DNA of 64,000 nucleotides. Source: Novymonas esmeraldas (lineage: Eukaryota; Euglenozoa; Kinetoplastea; Trypanosomatida; Trypanosomatidae). This document shows, piece after piece, positions 9,814-19,881 of this stretch; within the stretch, counting starts at the first letter, position 1, and each line of letters starts with the position of its first letter. A program made the position numbers and the translations under genes. The stretch spans positions 1 through 64,000 of the forward strand of contig JAECZO010000123.1 in the NCBI GenBank assembly GCA_019188245.1, given 5' to 3'. Below the pieces are notes generated by a model that was given only the letters and a program-made list of their open reading frames with translations, had not been told where the DNA came from and did no database searches.

Positions 9814-10794
9814 CTACTGCTTTCCGGCGCGCAGCTTCGACTCCTTTGTCAGCCGGAGGTGATCGCCGTTCATGTACGCAAAGCGCGTGATGAACTCCGT
9901 GAAGATCTGGAAGTCGAGCACCTTGTTGATGACGCGGAACACCATGCACGTCGTCCCCTGGTCCCACACGGTGAGGCGACCGGCAGAGGCAAAAATCTGC
10001 TCGGCGATGTTCATCGGAGAGGCAGCGGCCTTCTGTGCTGTCTTGAGCGAGTTGAGCGCCGGGCCTTCGTTCTTGTAGAAGTTCGTGTCGACCGGCGACG
10101 GGTGGATGACGACGACGTCGATGCCGAGGTCGTGGTTCTCGGCGGCGATGGTGGTGGCGAAGTTGGTGAGAAATGCCTTGGAGGGGCTGTACATGGTGGC
10201 TGTCGGCCCCGGCAGGTAGCACGACGCGGACGAGGTGAAGGTGATCAAACCCTTGGACTTGCGAGCGATCATCTTGCGCAAGAAGTGGTGCGTGATGGGG
10301 ACGGCGCAGCCGGCGTTGCACTCGAGGTTGCAGCGCAGGCGCTCGAGGTCGGTATCGGCGAAGAGGCCGGTGCTGATGTAGCCGGCGTTGTTGAAGACGA
10401 GGTTGATCTCGATGTCGTCCGTCAGGCTCGTGATGTCCTTCATGTAGGCGTAATCCTTGGCTGCGAGGTTGACGCCAACCTTGCGGAACTGCACGTACGG
10501 GTACTTCTTCTGCAGCTCTGCGAAGGTGTCCGCCAGCATCTTGTCGTCCAGGGCCACCAGCACGACACTGATCCCCTGCCCAGCCAGCTTCTCAGCGATG
10601 GCTTTGCCGATGCCGCTGCTGGAGCCGGTGACGAGGGCCCACTGCGCCTTGTACTTCTTCGCCAGGTCCTGCGGGATGCGCAGCGCGATCTGCTGCACCG
10701 CGATGGCGATGAGGTACGTGAGAATGCTGAAGAGACCGATCCATCCGCAAATGTAGCACAGCGCGGTCCAGATCCAAGTGTCAATGTAGATCAT
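9814..10794 (-). CDS. Short-chain dehydrogenase, 3-ketoacyl-CoA reductase / 17-beta-HSD12-like
   Basis: This 326-residue NAD(P)H-dependent oxidoreductase is probably an ER membrane enzyme that reduces 3-ketoacyl-CoA during fatty-acid elongation. A hydrophobic N-terminus (about residues 8-35) would anchor it. The Rossmann motif TGSSSGIG is at 56-63, NNAG at 135-138, Ser at 188-191 and the catalytic YSPSK (Tyr202, Lys206) follows. The tail is Lys/Arg-rich (KLRAGKQ), possibly an ER-retention type signal. Length and layout agree with the KAR/HSD17B12 family. The frame extends 46 codons upstream through His-Thr repeats from a (CA)n tract and a non-ATG codon, so the ATG at 10794 is preferred. The exact substrate (long acyl chain or steroid) cannot be read from sequence. 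Confidence 0.88.
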   Translation of the reverse strand: MIYIDTWIWTALCYICGWIGLFSILTYLIAIAVQQIALRIPQDLAKKYKAQWALVTGSSSGIGKAIAEKLAGQGISVVLVALDDKMLADTFAELQKKYPYVQFRKVGVNLAAKDYAYMKDITSLTDDIEINLVFNNAGYISTGLFADTDLERLRCNLECNAGCAVPITHHFLRKMIARKSKGLITFTSSASCYLPGPTATMYSPSKAFLTNFATTIAAENHDLGIDVVVIHPSPVDTNFYKNEGPALNSLKTAQKAAASPMNIAEQIFASAGRLTVWDQGTTCMVFRVINKVLDFQIFTEFITRFAYMNGDHLRLTKESKLRAGKQ

Positions 10795-11509
10795 TGTGTG
10801 TGTGTGAGTGTGTGAAGCACGAGGCTGCGGGGTGAGAGGTAGGGTGTGTGTGTGTGTGTGCGTGTCGACAGGACGTGTCAAGAGAGGATGTGACGCAGTA
10901 CGATGCAGTAGTGAGAAAGGAAATGTCCGCAATGATGGGGTCGCGAAGAGCTGCGTCGCAGCAACGTGTGAGTGAAAGAGAGAGAGAGAGAGAGTGTGTG
11001 TGTGTTACGGCGGAGTTCGCGACGCAGCGTCGAGGCGAAGGGTAGGTAGGTGAGAGAGAGAGAGAGCATGGAAGCTCACATGCTCTGAGTGCTACGCGAG
11101 TCATTTCTCTGCATCGGGCGCATGTGCATGTGTGCGCATGTGTGTGTGGGTGTGTGTCGGGGGTCCTGTACGTCACACACCGCCGTCGAGAGACACTGCA
11201 ACCAGAACACATACACACACACACACACACACTCATGCACGTACGTACATGCATGGGAGTTTCAACAGATGCATCCTCCTGCGTTGATGGCTGTGTGGCT
11301 TGTGCGCTGTTCATGTTTCTAGGCGAGAGAGAGAGAGAGGAAGAAGCGGAGGAGGACGATTGCGTTCACGCGTACACTGTCACTCGCGCCTCCCCATGAG
11401 AGCAGTGCGATAGCGCAACTACGGTTCACCGACACGTGCATTTCTCTCTCCCTCTCTGTGTGTGTACAGTTTGGTGTAAGCAGCATCTGAAAGAGAAGGG
11501 AAAGCAGCA

Positions 11510-11511
<2 letters not shown>

Positions 11512-11544
<33 letters not shown>
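11512..11544. repeat. (AC)n microsatellite
   Basis: Perfect AC run, followed by CAAA units up to about 11560. Confidence 0.95.
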
Positions 11545-11548
<4 letters not shown>

Positions 11549-11805
11549 AACAAACAAAAAAAGGGGGCGGCGCAGCTGCGTGCGTAAAACTGGGTGTGCG
11601 TACGCTCACTGTACGTGCATTGCTCTCCCTCTCTGAGGTGATCGGATTGGTGTGCGTGTGAGTGCGTGTAGATGCGGAGTGGGGACAGGAGGACGGCGCT
11701 GGGTGACCGTGAGGGCCAACACACACACACACCAACTAGGCCCTGACTGTGTCTCTCAGCCGGTGCTCTCGCCGCCGTGCGCTGCGGGGGACCGGCCACC
11801 GCTCC

Positions 11806-11806
<1 letters not shown>

Positions 11807-11849
<43 letters not shown>
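11807..11849. repeat. (GT)n microsatellite
   Basis: Perfect run of about 21 units, 12 bases downstream (mRNA sense) of the stop codon of the PROPPIN-like gene, so it lies in its 3' UTR. Confidence 0.95.
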
Positions 11850-11851
<2 letters not shown>

Positions 11852-11861
11852 CGCACCCGTG

Positions 11862-13682
11862 TTAGGGGGCAGACAGGCGGCAGCAGGCGACCATGGTACA
11901 CTTGGACGGGCCACACGTTTCGCCGGTGACGTCTGCGGCGGCGCTGCTGGTGTGGTACCGCAGCTGGAAGGAGAAGAACTCTCCTGGCAAGGATGACGCT
12001 GCGCCGCCGCCGCTGTTGTGTTGCCCACTGGCGCGCCGCCCTCCGTGGACGAGGGCGGCTGTGGCGCGTTCGTGGTGGGGCAGGTAATGCGCGGCGGACG
12101 TGGACACGTCGCTGCGCGTCACGAAGAGCGCGGCGACGTCGTCCTTGACGAGCGCACAGGGCAGGCACACAGAGAAGGCGTAGGGATAGCCCACACGGGG
12201 GAGCAGAGTCTTGTCACTGTGGTAGAACAGCACTTGCTGAAGACCACAGCCGAAGACGTGGATCGTGCCGGAGCTGGTGAGGCACACCACGATATCGTGC
12301 ACGGCCTCGGTGAGGCGCTGATACAGCAGACCAGGAGGCTCGGTTGCATGGGCAGAAGAGGCGCCGTGGATCTCGTTGCTGCCACACCGCTCGTGTGCGT
12401 AGGCTGCTGCTGCTGTGGTGGTGTGACGGAGCGAGGCGTGCGTGTGCGGCATGGCGGCGATCGCGAGAGAGACGGTGTCGACGACGGCGGGCAGGTGCCC
12501 TCGATCGAGCGAGAGTCGGACGGCGATCTTGTCATCGCCGACGAAGTCGAGGACCCGAATGCGCATGCCCTGCTCACTCATCGTCACGCCGCTCCTGCCG
12601 TCCTCGGTGATGGCGACGGCGCGCAGTGGCGCCTGGTGGAGCACCTGGTCCACCATCCGATGCGCATCACCAGACCCTTGTCGATAGACGCTGGCGCCCT
12701 GCGTATCCACCTCGAGGGGAGTCGCCGTCAGCGTCGACTTTTTGAAAGTGAGGAGGCGGACTTCGCCTTTCCTTTCCCCGGGTAAGAGGACGCGCAGCCG
12801 CTGCACCTCCATCCCAGCCCCGTTGGAGAGTGTCGGCGTCGCTGCAATCGCGATCATGTCCCGCAAGAACGCGTTGCTGCTTGGCGGGTACACGGGCAAC
12901 GTGTAGAGTGGGTGCAGACGGTGGTCGAAGATGTGCAGCCGGTGCGACCCCGCAATCTTCGGATCCCCCGAGGCCGCCGCGATCACGACGTGGGGGCAAA
13001 ACTGAAGCCCCACCACCGTCGGCGGACACTCGACGAAGGCCAGCGTGGTGAGAGTCGTGGCAGCGGCCGAGGCGCTGTTGGCGAACACCGACACACGCCA
13101 CCGCTCATACCATTGCGCCGCCGCCGCATCCTCCTCCGGAGGCCACGGCTTGCAGCGCGAGCTGGGGGTCGCCACGCGGTCTGTCCGGTTGGAGGCCATA
13201 GGAAGCGGCGGCGCGGAGAGTTCGTAGAGCGAGGAGGGGGCTGGCTGGCTCACATCGGCGAGCTGCACCCGCGCGGCCGCGCTGCGCCGCTGTACCCCGG
13301 TGAAGGCGACGATGCTGCACTGCTTGTAGAGGCTCAGCAGCCCCACGCCCCCGTACACAGCGCAGCGGCACACTTCTTGAACAGGCGTGTGGTCGCTGTC
13401 TGCCGCGAGCGGACCGCCGGGGTCGGCCGAGGCCACTGGAGGATGCTGTGAGTCGCGTGAGCCCCTCAAGACACTGATGAGGGGCTCGGTGCTGTAGATC
13501 AGAAACCCATCCGCCGTGCCCACGCCGATGTTCCGACCAGAGGAGGACCACGTCACACACGTCACCGTGTGAAAGTCGAACGACGGCGGCGGCGCCGGTG
13601 CGGGCCCGCCCGTGGCGGTCGCAGTGCCTCGCCTCCTGCCCGTGTCTGGCGCCGCTTGTGCGACGACGGGGGAGGAGGGCAT
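11862..13682 (-). CDS. PROPPIN-like WD-repeat protein (Atg18/WIPI family candidate)
   Basis: This 606-residue protein is probably a beta-propeller related to the Atg18/WIPI proteins, which bind phosphoinositides on autophagic or endosomal membranes. Blade-like signatures include VTCVTWSSSGRNIGVG and DGFLIYST near the N-terminus, a Gly-Gly-Val segment ending in LYKQCSIVAF as in PROPPIN blade 2, and SEQGMRIRVLD directly before the position where the family carries FRRG. Here that motif reads LDRG (392-395), so the lipid-binding Arg pair is incomplete. Ala/Ser-rich inserts enlarge the protein beyond the usual 350-500 residues. The frame's first Met-like codon is GTG; the ATG at 13682 is the first ATG. 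The family call is by pattern only, and a general WD40 protein is the main alternative. Confidence 0.62.
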   Translation of the reverse strand: MPSSPVVAQAAPDTGRRRGTATATGGPAPAPPPSFDFHTVTCVTWSSSGRNIGVGTADGFLIYSTEPLISVLRGSRDSQHPPVASADPGGPLAADSDHTPVQEVCRCAVYGGVGLLSLYKQCSIVAFTGVQRRSAAARVQLADVSQPAPSSLYELSAPPLPMASNRTDRVATPSSRCKPWPPEEDAAAAQWYERWRVSVFANSASAAATTLTTLAFVECPPTVVGLQFCPHVVIAAASGDPKIAGSHRLHIFDHRLHPLYTLPVYPPSSNAFLRDMIAIAATPTLSNGAGMEVQRLRVLLPGERKGEVRLLTFKKSTLTATPLEVDTQGASVYRQGSGDAHRMVDQVLHQAPLRAVAITEDGRSGVTMSEQGMRIRVLDFVGDDKIAVRLSLDRGHLPAVVDTVSLAIAAMPHTHASLRHTTTAAAAYAHERCGSNEIHGASSAHATEPPGLLYQRLTEAVHDIVVCLTSSGTIHVFGCGLQQVLFYHSDKTLLPRVGYPYAFSVCLPCALVKDDVAALFVTRSDVSTSAAHYLPHHERATAALVHGGRRASGQHNSGGGAASSLPGEFFSFQLRYHTSSAAADVTGETCGPSKCTMVACCRLSAP

Positions 13683-14142
13683 TGAGAGAGGGACGAGAGA
13701 GGAGGCGGCCTGCACCTACGCACACTGTGAGAGAAGGTGATGGTGTTGGGTGTGGGTTTGAGGGGGGAGGCGGGACAACACGTGGATCTGCTGCGCTGCG
13801 CTCCCGCAAGGGAGGTGGTGGGAGGTGGTGGGGGGAAGAGACGAGAGGAGGGAGGCGAAACGTGGACGGGGGAGGGTGGATGAGTGGGCATGGTTGTGGT
13901 GAGAGCAGACACGCCGGTGCGTTGGGGATGGGATGGTGGCCGTGGTACTACTGTTGCATCGGGCCTCCTCCTTTCGGTGGGGTAGGAGGTGAGCGTGTGC
14001 GCGCGAGAGAAGTGGACGCGGTGAGTGTGGATGCGTGTGTGTCTTTCATTTAGATTGTCTGTGACCACTGCGCGACGAGACAGAGCTGTTCAACACCACC
14101 ACGCGGGTTTGTGTGTGTGTGTGTGTGCTCTGTAGCTGGGTG
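13683..14142. other. Intergenic spacer
   Basis: Purine-rich on the plus strand from about 13780 to 13880 (pyrimidine-rich on the transcribed strand), a plausible trans-splicing region for the WD gene. No gene is seen. Confidence 0.55.
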
Positions 14143-15660
14143 TCAGCGAACGGAGAAGGACTGGCGGATGTTCTCCTCCCGGTGCGACAGGCGACGCGCC
14201 GCGTCGCTGCAGCCTTTGCGTGCCTGCTCGTGTACACTCGCCCCTGAAGCACCGAGAGACGGGGACGCGGAGTGGCGACGCGCTGCGTGGCGCCGCTGAA
14301 GGACTTCTTTTACACTGGCGTGCTCGTGGAGTGAGGAGAGCGCAAATCTCCGGAGGGCCGCGTGATCGGTGGACGGGGCGAGGACGCGAATGGCGGCGGA
14401 TGCGGTGCCGCTCGCCGACGTACTGGGAGGAGAGGACCGCGCCTGCCACTGCCAGCTGAGCGTGTGCGCGCAGTAGGCGAGCCGCGCCGTGGTGTCCTCG
14501 CACAGACAGCTCAGCGACAGCCACCACGGCGGCGACGGAGGCGCGTTACCGACGGACGCGGATCTATCGCTGTGCGCTGGGCGACACACCGCTTGCCGAT
14601 AGCGTGGAAGTGCACACATGAGGTCCCACTCTTGCGTCGGGGACAGGACGCACACGCGCTGCTGCTGGTCAGTGGCCGGTACGAATGTGCCCACGCTACG
14701 ATGTGCTGCGGCGTCGCACTGCAGCTGCATCAGCTGATCCACCGACTGCAGAAGCGTTTGCCTGGCCTGCCGTTCTTGCAGCGAGAGAGCCGGAGTTGTC
14801 TGCCGGATGCTGCTCTCACCGCTGCCGCTGCTTCCACCGTGACTGACAGATGATGACGCGTGCCGCCAGTACGCGCTCTCCTTCACCACCCACAGAGACG
14901 AGAAGGGAAGTACAGCAATCGGCGCTTCTGCAACTACCTTCGTCGCATCGGTGGCCTCCGTGGCAACCGGAGCGGCGGCACGGGCATCTTCCATCCACAG
15001 GCGAAGGTGGCTGCCGCCCAGAAGCGGCTCCGTCAAGAAGGACGGCGTACACAGCTCGAGGACCGGTAACGCGACGCCACTGCGAGGCGCGCGTGGCGGC
15101 GCGGCGTCGGGCACGAGGGCACCGCTGTGCCACCACCAGCGATACAACGAAGACGGGGTCGACGTGGACGACGGCGGTGCGATGGGCTCTACTTCGGTCC
15201 AGTGCCGTGCAAAGAGGCTGCCCAGCAGGAGCGCATCGATGCCCTGCTTTGCTTGCTGCACGCTCGCCGCCAGCGCCGTTCCTCCTTCCCCCCTCGTCGT
15301 CTCCGTCCCCGCCGCCGTTGTGGTGGAGGACGGGTCTAGCAAGCGCCACTGCTTGCGCGCCTGCACATACAGCGCAAACCAGTCTCCGTAGGGAACGTGT
15401 GTGACATCGCGGTGCGGGCTGGAGAGAAGCCGGGCGGAGAAGTGCGACGCACACGTTGACGGGTGTAGCGACGTCTCGTCTGCGAGGGCGCTGGCTGAGG
15501 TGCTGACTGTGGGGTCGAGGCGGACCGCCGATGTTGCGATACACCGGGTGGAGCACAGCGAGCTCGACACTCGTAAGCCGTGGTGGCTTTTTCCCACCAA
15601 CGCAGCACCTCCGCCGTGACGGGCAGCTCGTAGCCGCCCTCGCCATAGCGGGGGCCGCAT
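14143..15660 (-). CDS. Hypothetical protein, probably mitochondrial, 505 residues
   Basis: I do not recognise this protein. The ATG at 15660 gives an N-terminus (MRPPLWRGRLRAARHGG) rich in Arg and without acidic residues, which fits a mitochondrial presequence. A frame extending 18 codons upstream starts at GTG and is Cys/Val-rich repeat translation, so it was trimmed. The protein is soluble-looking with alternating Ser/Thr-rich linkers and folded stretches (for example a WDLMCALPRYRQAV segment in the C-terminal half) and ends in a basic, helical tail. Trypanosomatid mitochondria hold many lineage-specific proteins of this kind (mitoribosome, RNA editing), but no family signature is visible. 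Confidence 0.72.
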   Translation of the reverse strand: MRPPLWRGRLRAARHGGGAALVGKSHHGLRVSSSLCSTRCIATSAVRLDPTVSTSASALADETSLHPSTCASHFSARLLSSPHRDVTHVPYGDWFALYVQARKQWRLLDPSSTTTAAGTETTRGEGGTALAASVQQAKQGIDALLLGSLFARHWTEVEPIAPPSSTSTPSSLYRWWWHSGALVPDAAPPRAPRSGVALPVLELCTPSFLTEPLLGGSHLRLWMEDARAAAPVATEATDATKVVAEAPIAVLPFSSLWVVKESAYWRHASSSVSHGGSSGSGESSIRQTTPALSLQERQARQTLLQSVDQLMQLQCDAAAHRSVGTFVPATDQQQRVCVLSPTQEWDLMCALPRYRQAVCRPAHSDRSASVGNAPPSPPWWLSLSCLCEDTTARLAYCAHTLSWQWQARSSPPSTSASGTASAAIRVLAPSTDHAALRRFALSSLHEHASVKEVLQRRHAARRHSASPSLGASGASVHEQARKGCSDAARRLSHREENIRQSFSVR

Positions 15661-16823
15661 TCCTGACCCACGCGCGGGGGAATCGCAGCAGAAGCCACAC
15701 ACACACGCACACACCGGCTGAGATAGACCGTCACCACACGTCTTCCGTGGGAAGGTGGTGGTTGGTGGTTAGTGGTCACGGTGCAAATGCATGCTACGGC
15801 GCGTACAAAAAAAAAAAAAACGAAAGGACACCGAAGGCGACCCCAATCAAAAAAAAAATATGAGGAAAGAGAGAGAGGGAAGATGCGTGTGTGAGTGAGC
15901 GAAGGAGCCCTGTGTCGTGTCTGTGCGCGTCCAGTGACCCATGAGAGTGTGCCTCGCCTCACTCCTCAGTGTGGTGACGCTCCTGCACGTCGAGCCTGCA
16001 CCTGCATCCACATTGGACGTGCGGAGGACGAGGAGAGGAGTGGGGTGGGAGAGAGAGAGACGATGGAGAGGTGCTAAGCGATGGCGAAGCGCGGAGAAGC
16101 TCTACCACGCCACAGCCTCTTCCTCTCTCTCGCAGCACTTCCCGCGCTGCTGCTGTCTGTCCCTCGCACTGTTTTTTTTTTTTTGTGTGTGAATGCGTGT
16201 CTGCCTTTGCGTTGGTCAGTCGGCTTTGACGGTTAGCTTGCTGTTGCGATTCGTTCTGTTGGCATCAAGGCCCCTAACGGAGGGGAGATAGAGTGGACTG
16301 ACAGGGTGGAGGTAGGGGGAGGGACGCAGACGGGAGACGACGAGTCTGGCACGCGTCTCCCTCCGCACAATGTGATGCCAGGTGCGGTCTTCGTGAGAAC
16401 TGCTCCCCGCAAGTGCCGCTGAGGAGATGCACGCACAAACGCAAAACATGAAAAAAAAAGGAGCGCACTTGCACACAAGTGCGTCGGGGTGTATCGCGTG
16501 CCGCTGCCCTTTCTCGAGGTGGCGACGCTGTGAGCTGCGTCTGTGCATGCATGAGGTGCGGACGACGAAGGAGAGGCAACAGAGACCGCACCGACACGCT
16601 TGCTTATGTGTATACCCACGCGCGGGTGCATCGGTGTGGGTGCGCCTCCCCTCCCCACTCTCCACCTCCCCCCCTCAAAAAAAAGCGGCAGAGGATCAAA
16701 GGTGACAGCGGCAGCAGTGCACCCGGTATACGGTGTCCTCGAAGGCGAACCAAATAACACGCTGTTCCACTCCTAGAGCGTGATGCCTTTCCTCCATCCA
16801 AAAAAAAACAAAAAGGGTCGTCA
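15661..16823. other. Intergenic spacer
   Basis: A run of about 14 A near 15807-15820 and T12 near 16171-16182, AG-rich DNA near 15860-15880 and 16045-16070, otherwise mixed. Open frames on either strand are short and of spacer composition. No gene is seen. Confidence 0.6.
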
Positions 16824-17591
16824 TCAGTACTTGGCCTGCTTGCCGATGGCGCTCTGCACGGAGGCCCGCAGCTCCTCGACTGCCACCTTGCGGTCGCTGG
16901 CGCTAAACACGGACGTGCCGGCGATCAGAATGTTGGCGCCAGCGTCCGCCGCCTTCTCCGCCGTCCCCGGCCCGATGCCGCCATCGACGCCGATGTTGAG
17001 GTGCGGGTAGTTGCGCCGCAGCTCGGCGATGAAGCCGAGGCGCTCTGCCATGAACGACTGGCCACCGAAGCCGGGTTCCACCGTCATGACCAGCACCTGA
17101 TCCACGTGGTGGCCCTCAATAAGCTCTCTCAGCTCGGGGGTGAGGTTCGTCGCCGGCTTCACCGCCACACCGACCTGCATCCCGTGGGAGCGGATGTACG
17201 CGGCCACCCCCTTGCTATCCTCGGTGGCTTCGATGTGGAAGGTGTAGCCGGACCCGCCAGCCTTCGCCATGGCGGGGACCCACTGCTTCGGGTCACTCAC
17301 CATGCAATGGACGTCCAGGAACACCTTGGGGAACCGCTTGCGCAGCGAGGAGACCACGCCCGGGCCGATGCTCAGGTTCGGCACCATGTGTCCATCCATG
17401 ACATCCACGTGGATCCACTCCACCGCACCACCAGCCGGTGACACTACGCTGGCCACCTCATCGCCAAGGCTGCAGAAGTCGGCGGCGAGGATGGACGGGT
17501 TGACGATCGCCCGCACAGGTGCGTTGGGCCTCGCAGCAGCGTTCAGCCACGTTGACTTGTCCTCGTGGTTGTACACGTTGAACTCTGTCAT
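16824..17591 (-). CDS. RPE: Ribulose-phosphate 3-epimerase
   Basis: This 255-residue enzyme interconverts ribulose 5-phosphate and xylulose 5-phosphate in the non-oxidative pentose phosphate pathway. It is a TIM barrel whose motifs are all present: NPSILAADF (Ser33), HVDVMDGHMVPN with metal ligands His61 and Asp63, DVHCMV with His95, and GVDGGI with Asp203. Asp63 and Asp203 are the expected acid/base pair. PGFGGQ in the phosphate-binding region is intact. An N-terminal extension of about 27 residues precedes the core. The C-terminus is AKY, not a canonical PTS1, so glycosomal import by that signal is not supported. The ATG lies three bases after a run of 15 T on the transcribed strand. The frame continues upstream only through repetitive leader. 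Confidence 0.96.
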   Translation of the reverse strand: MTEFNVYNHEDKSTWLNAAARPNAPVRAIVNPSILAADFCSLGDEVASVVSPAGGAVEWIHVDVMDGHMVPNLSIGPGVVSSLRKRFPKVFLDVHCMVSDPKQWVPAMAKAGGSGYTFHIEATEDSKGVAAYIRSHGMQVGVAVKPATNLTPELRELIEGHHVDQVLVMTVEPGFGGQSFMAERLGFIAELRRNYPHLNIGVDGGIGPGTAEKAADAGANILIAGTSVFSASDRKVAVEELRASVQSAIGKQAKY

Positions 17592-19572
17592 TGCAAAAAA
17601 AAAAAAAAAGAGGTACCGTGTCACGGAGAAGTTTGGGTGTATGTGCAGGCGAGTTGTACAGTGTGGCTGCCGGGGGGGGGAGATAGAGTGCGGGAGGATG
17701 TATGAATGCACGGAGATGGAAGGAGAGGAGAACACACACACACACGCCAAAAAGGAAAAAAACAAAAGGAAGAAGAGATATAAAGGGGAGAAGGACGTAA
17801 GAAAAATGGGTCTGAGGAGAGTGAGTGCGTGAATAAGTGGGAGCGGAGAGTCGCTGACTCTGTCTCTGTGTGTTGTGGGCGTAAGTGTCTGTGTCAGAGT
17901 ACGAAATAGTGGCGGAGGTGCCTGGTGGGAGGGGGGGGGAGGAAGATGGCAAGGCGGAGGGAGGGGGGGGGGTACGTTGTGTGGTCTGGCGATGTCCTTC
18001 AGGTGAGGTGGTGCTGCTGCGGCGTGCGTTTGTGCGTGCACGCGTGGAATGGAGGCCGTCAGTGATCCACGTATGGTGGGGCCATTGTAGGAGATGAGAT
18101 CCGAGGACGCGGTGGTGGTCGTGGTGGTGGTGGGGAGGAAGGGAGGGGAAAGTCGAGGGCGAAGGAGGGTTTGTGGGTCGGAGAGCTCGCGCAGGACGTC
18201 CTTCTGTGCTGCCCCTCCCCCCCGGAGGTATGTGGCATTGGTCGGACACGCTCGCCACTGTGTGCGACATGGACGGAATACAAGGGCAACTTCTGTTTCA
18301 CTGCTACACCCCCTTCACAGCCAGATGAAGAGAGAAGAGGGTGGGTGGAGACACTCCTCTTCCTTCTTCCTCCTTGAGCTCACTGCTGCACCCTGCTGCC
18401 ACCCTGTTCATGCCAGCAACACCACAACAAGGAGAGCCGCACACCATCACCGCACACACACGCTGGATCAACTGCGGTGACATCACCCAAGGTGCTCCTG
18501 AGAAGTCGCTTCTCTACTTTTCTCATGTACACAGGTGTGCAAAACAACAACAACAACAACCTCGGAGTCACACTTACTTGGGCAGGACACAGACAAACGC
18601 ACACATACATACACAAACACGCATACATACATACGCACACACAGATACACGAACAAGGAGGAGGAGGAGAGAGGTCCTCACTTCGAAATGGCACATCCGC
18701 GAGCGCTTGTGGGTATGCATGAGCGACGGACAAAGTGTGAGGGAAGAGGAAGAGAGAGTGGGAAAAGGAGAAGGAGAGGCGTTGGCGCGTGACTCTGCCG
18801 AGGCGCACCGTCACCCTCCGGTCCGAGGCAGAGGTCTTGGGCAGTTTGTGTGTGATGTCGCCGAGAAGGATCGCCACGGGACGCGAGACGCAAGACGGGG
18901 GTGGTGAGAGTAGATTGATACTGACAGAGGAGAAGGCACGTGTCAACCATGCACGATAGGAGAAGAAGAGGAAAAGGAAAACAGCTCTCTCTCTCTCCCC
19001 CCAAAACAACAACAACAACAACGCCGAGATAAGAGAGAGAAAACACACAACCAGAGGGGGAGAAGGATGAGAGCAAGAGAGAGAGAGAGGGAGAGGCAGA
19101 GACACGGCGTCTGATGTCATGGCAGGAGGACTGAAGGCAGAAGGAGGGGGGGGGGAGTTGGCGACGCGGTTGTGTGTGTGATGAAGGGGAGACGAACCTT
19201 CTCGCGCCAGGTACAGCTCTCTGCGTCTCTTCCCCCCCCTTGTGACGATTGGATCCCAGAAAAACGGAGCCCTGATCGCCTACACTCACGCACACACGGC
19301 ACTACAGCGACACACACTTAGAATTAGGAAGAAGAAGAAGAAAAAAGAAGACACACAATCACACACAGCTCAGCACCTCCCACGTGGGGGACCACCTCCC
19401 CCCCCTTCTTCTACCCTTCGATTCGGCGAGAGGGGTACATACATACACAGACGCACAAGAAAGAAAGAAACCTCTGCACCATACACACACACACACACAC
19501 GCATTTTGCACTAACGTCCTCGCAGCCGCGACTGCACACCACTTAAACCTGACAGGCAGGCTTGCACGCAGC

Positions 19573-19616
<44 letters not shown>

Positions 19617-19881
19617 AAAAAAGAAGTGAACGGGCGCGCAACACACCGGCGCAGACGTGTCCAAACGGACGCGTTCGTGTAATTGTGTGTGTGTGTGTGT
19701 GGGTGGATCACAGGAAAAAGCACTGGAGAGAAGAAAAAAAAAAACTAAACAACGTGACGACGGCGGCGCGCAACAAGGGATGGAGAGAGAAGAGGAGGAG
19801 TGACGTACACATACACTCATAGAGACACCTTGGCGGTGCATTCCCGCCTTCATCCCTACTTCGCAGTGTGCGCTCGACGGC
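17592..19881. other. Long intergenic spacer (2.3 kb)
   Basis: It holds the leader of the epimerase gene and the 3' UTR of the first TauE-like gene. Features are the T15 tract, G-runs near 17671-17680 and 17930-17970, (CAA)n near 18543-18560 and 19006-19021, (AC)n near 19577-19603, and GA-rich blocks. Many overlapping low-complexity frames are present on both strands, none protein-like. No RNA gene was recognised. Confidence 0.55.
17595..17609 (-). promoter_or_regulatory. T15 tract just upstream of the RPE start
   Basis: On the transcribed strand a run of 15 T is followed by GCA and the ATG, with no AG between. It may be a leader element or part of a polypyrimidine tract; the splice acceptor itself must be elsewhere. 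Confidence 0.5.

Larger units (their letters stand above)
10795..11861. other. Intergenic spacer
   Basis: A spacer dense in simple repeats: GT runs near 10795-10862, GA/GT near 10978-11005, (AC)n near 11208-11232, (AC)n at 11512-11544 followed by CAAA units, and (GT)n at 11807-11849 just 3' of the WD-protein stop codon. No gene is seen. Confidence 0.65.

Noticed and set aside
10795-11861. Simple-repeat spacer considered as an origin or strand-switch region
   Set aside because: Genes on both sides run the same way, and repeats of this type occur in nearly every spacer here.
13105-13809. A 234-codon second minus-strand frame over the WD gene
   Set aside because: An alternative frame of the same GC-rich gene, without protein-like motifs.
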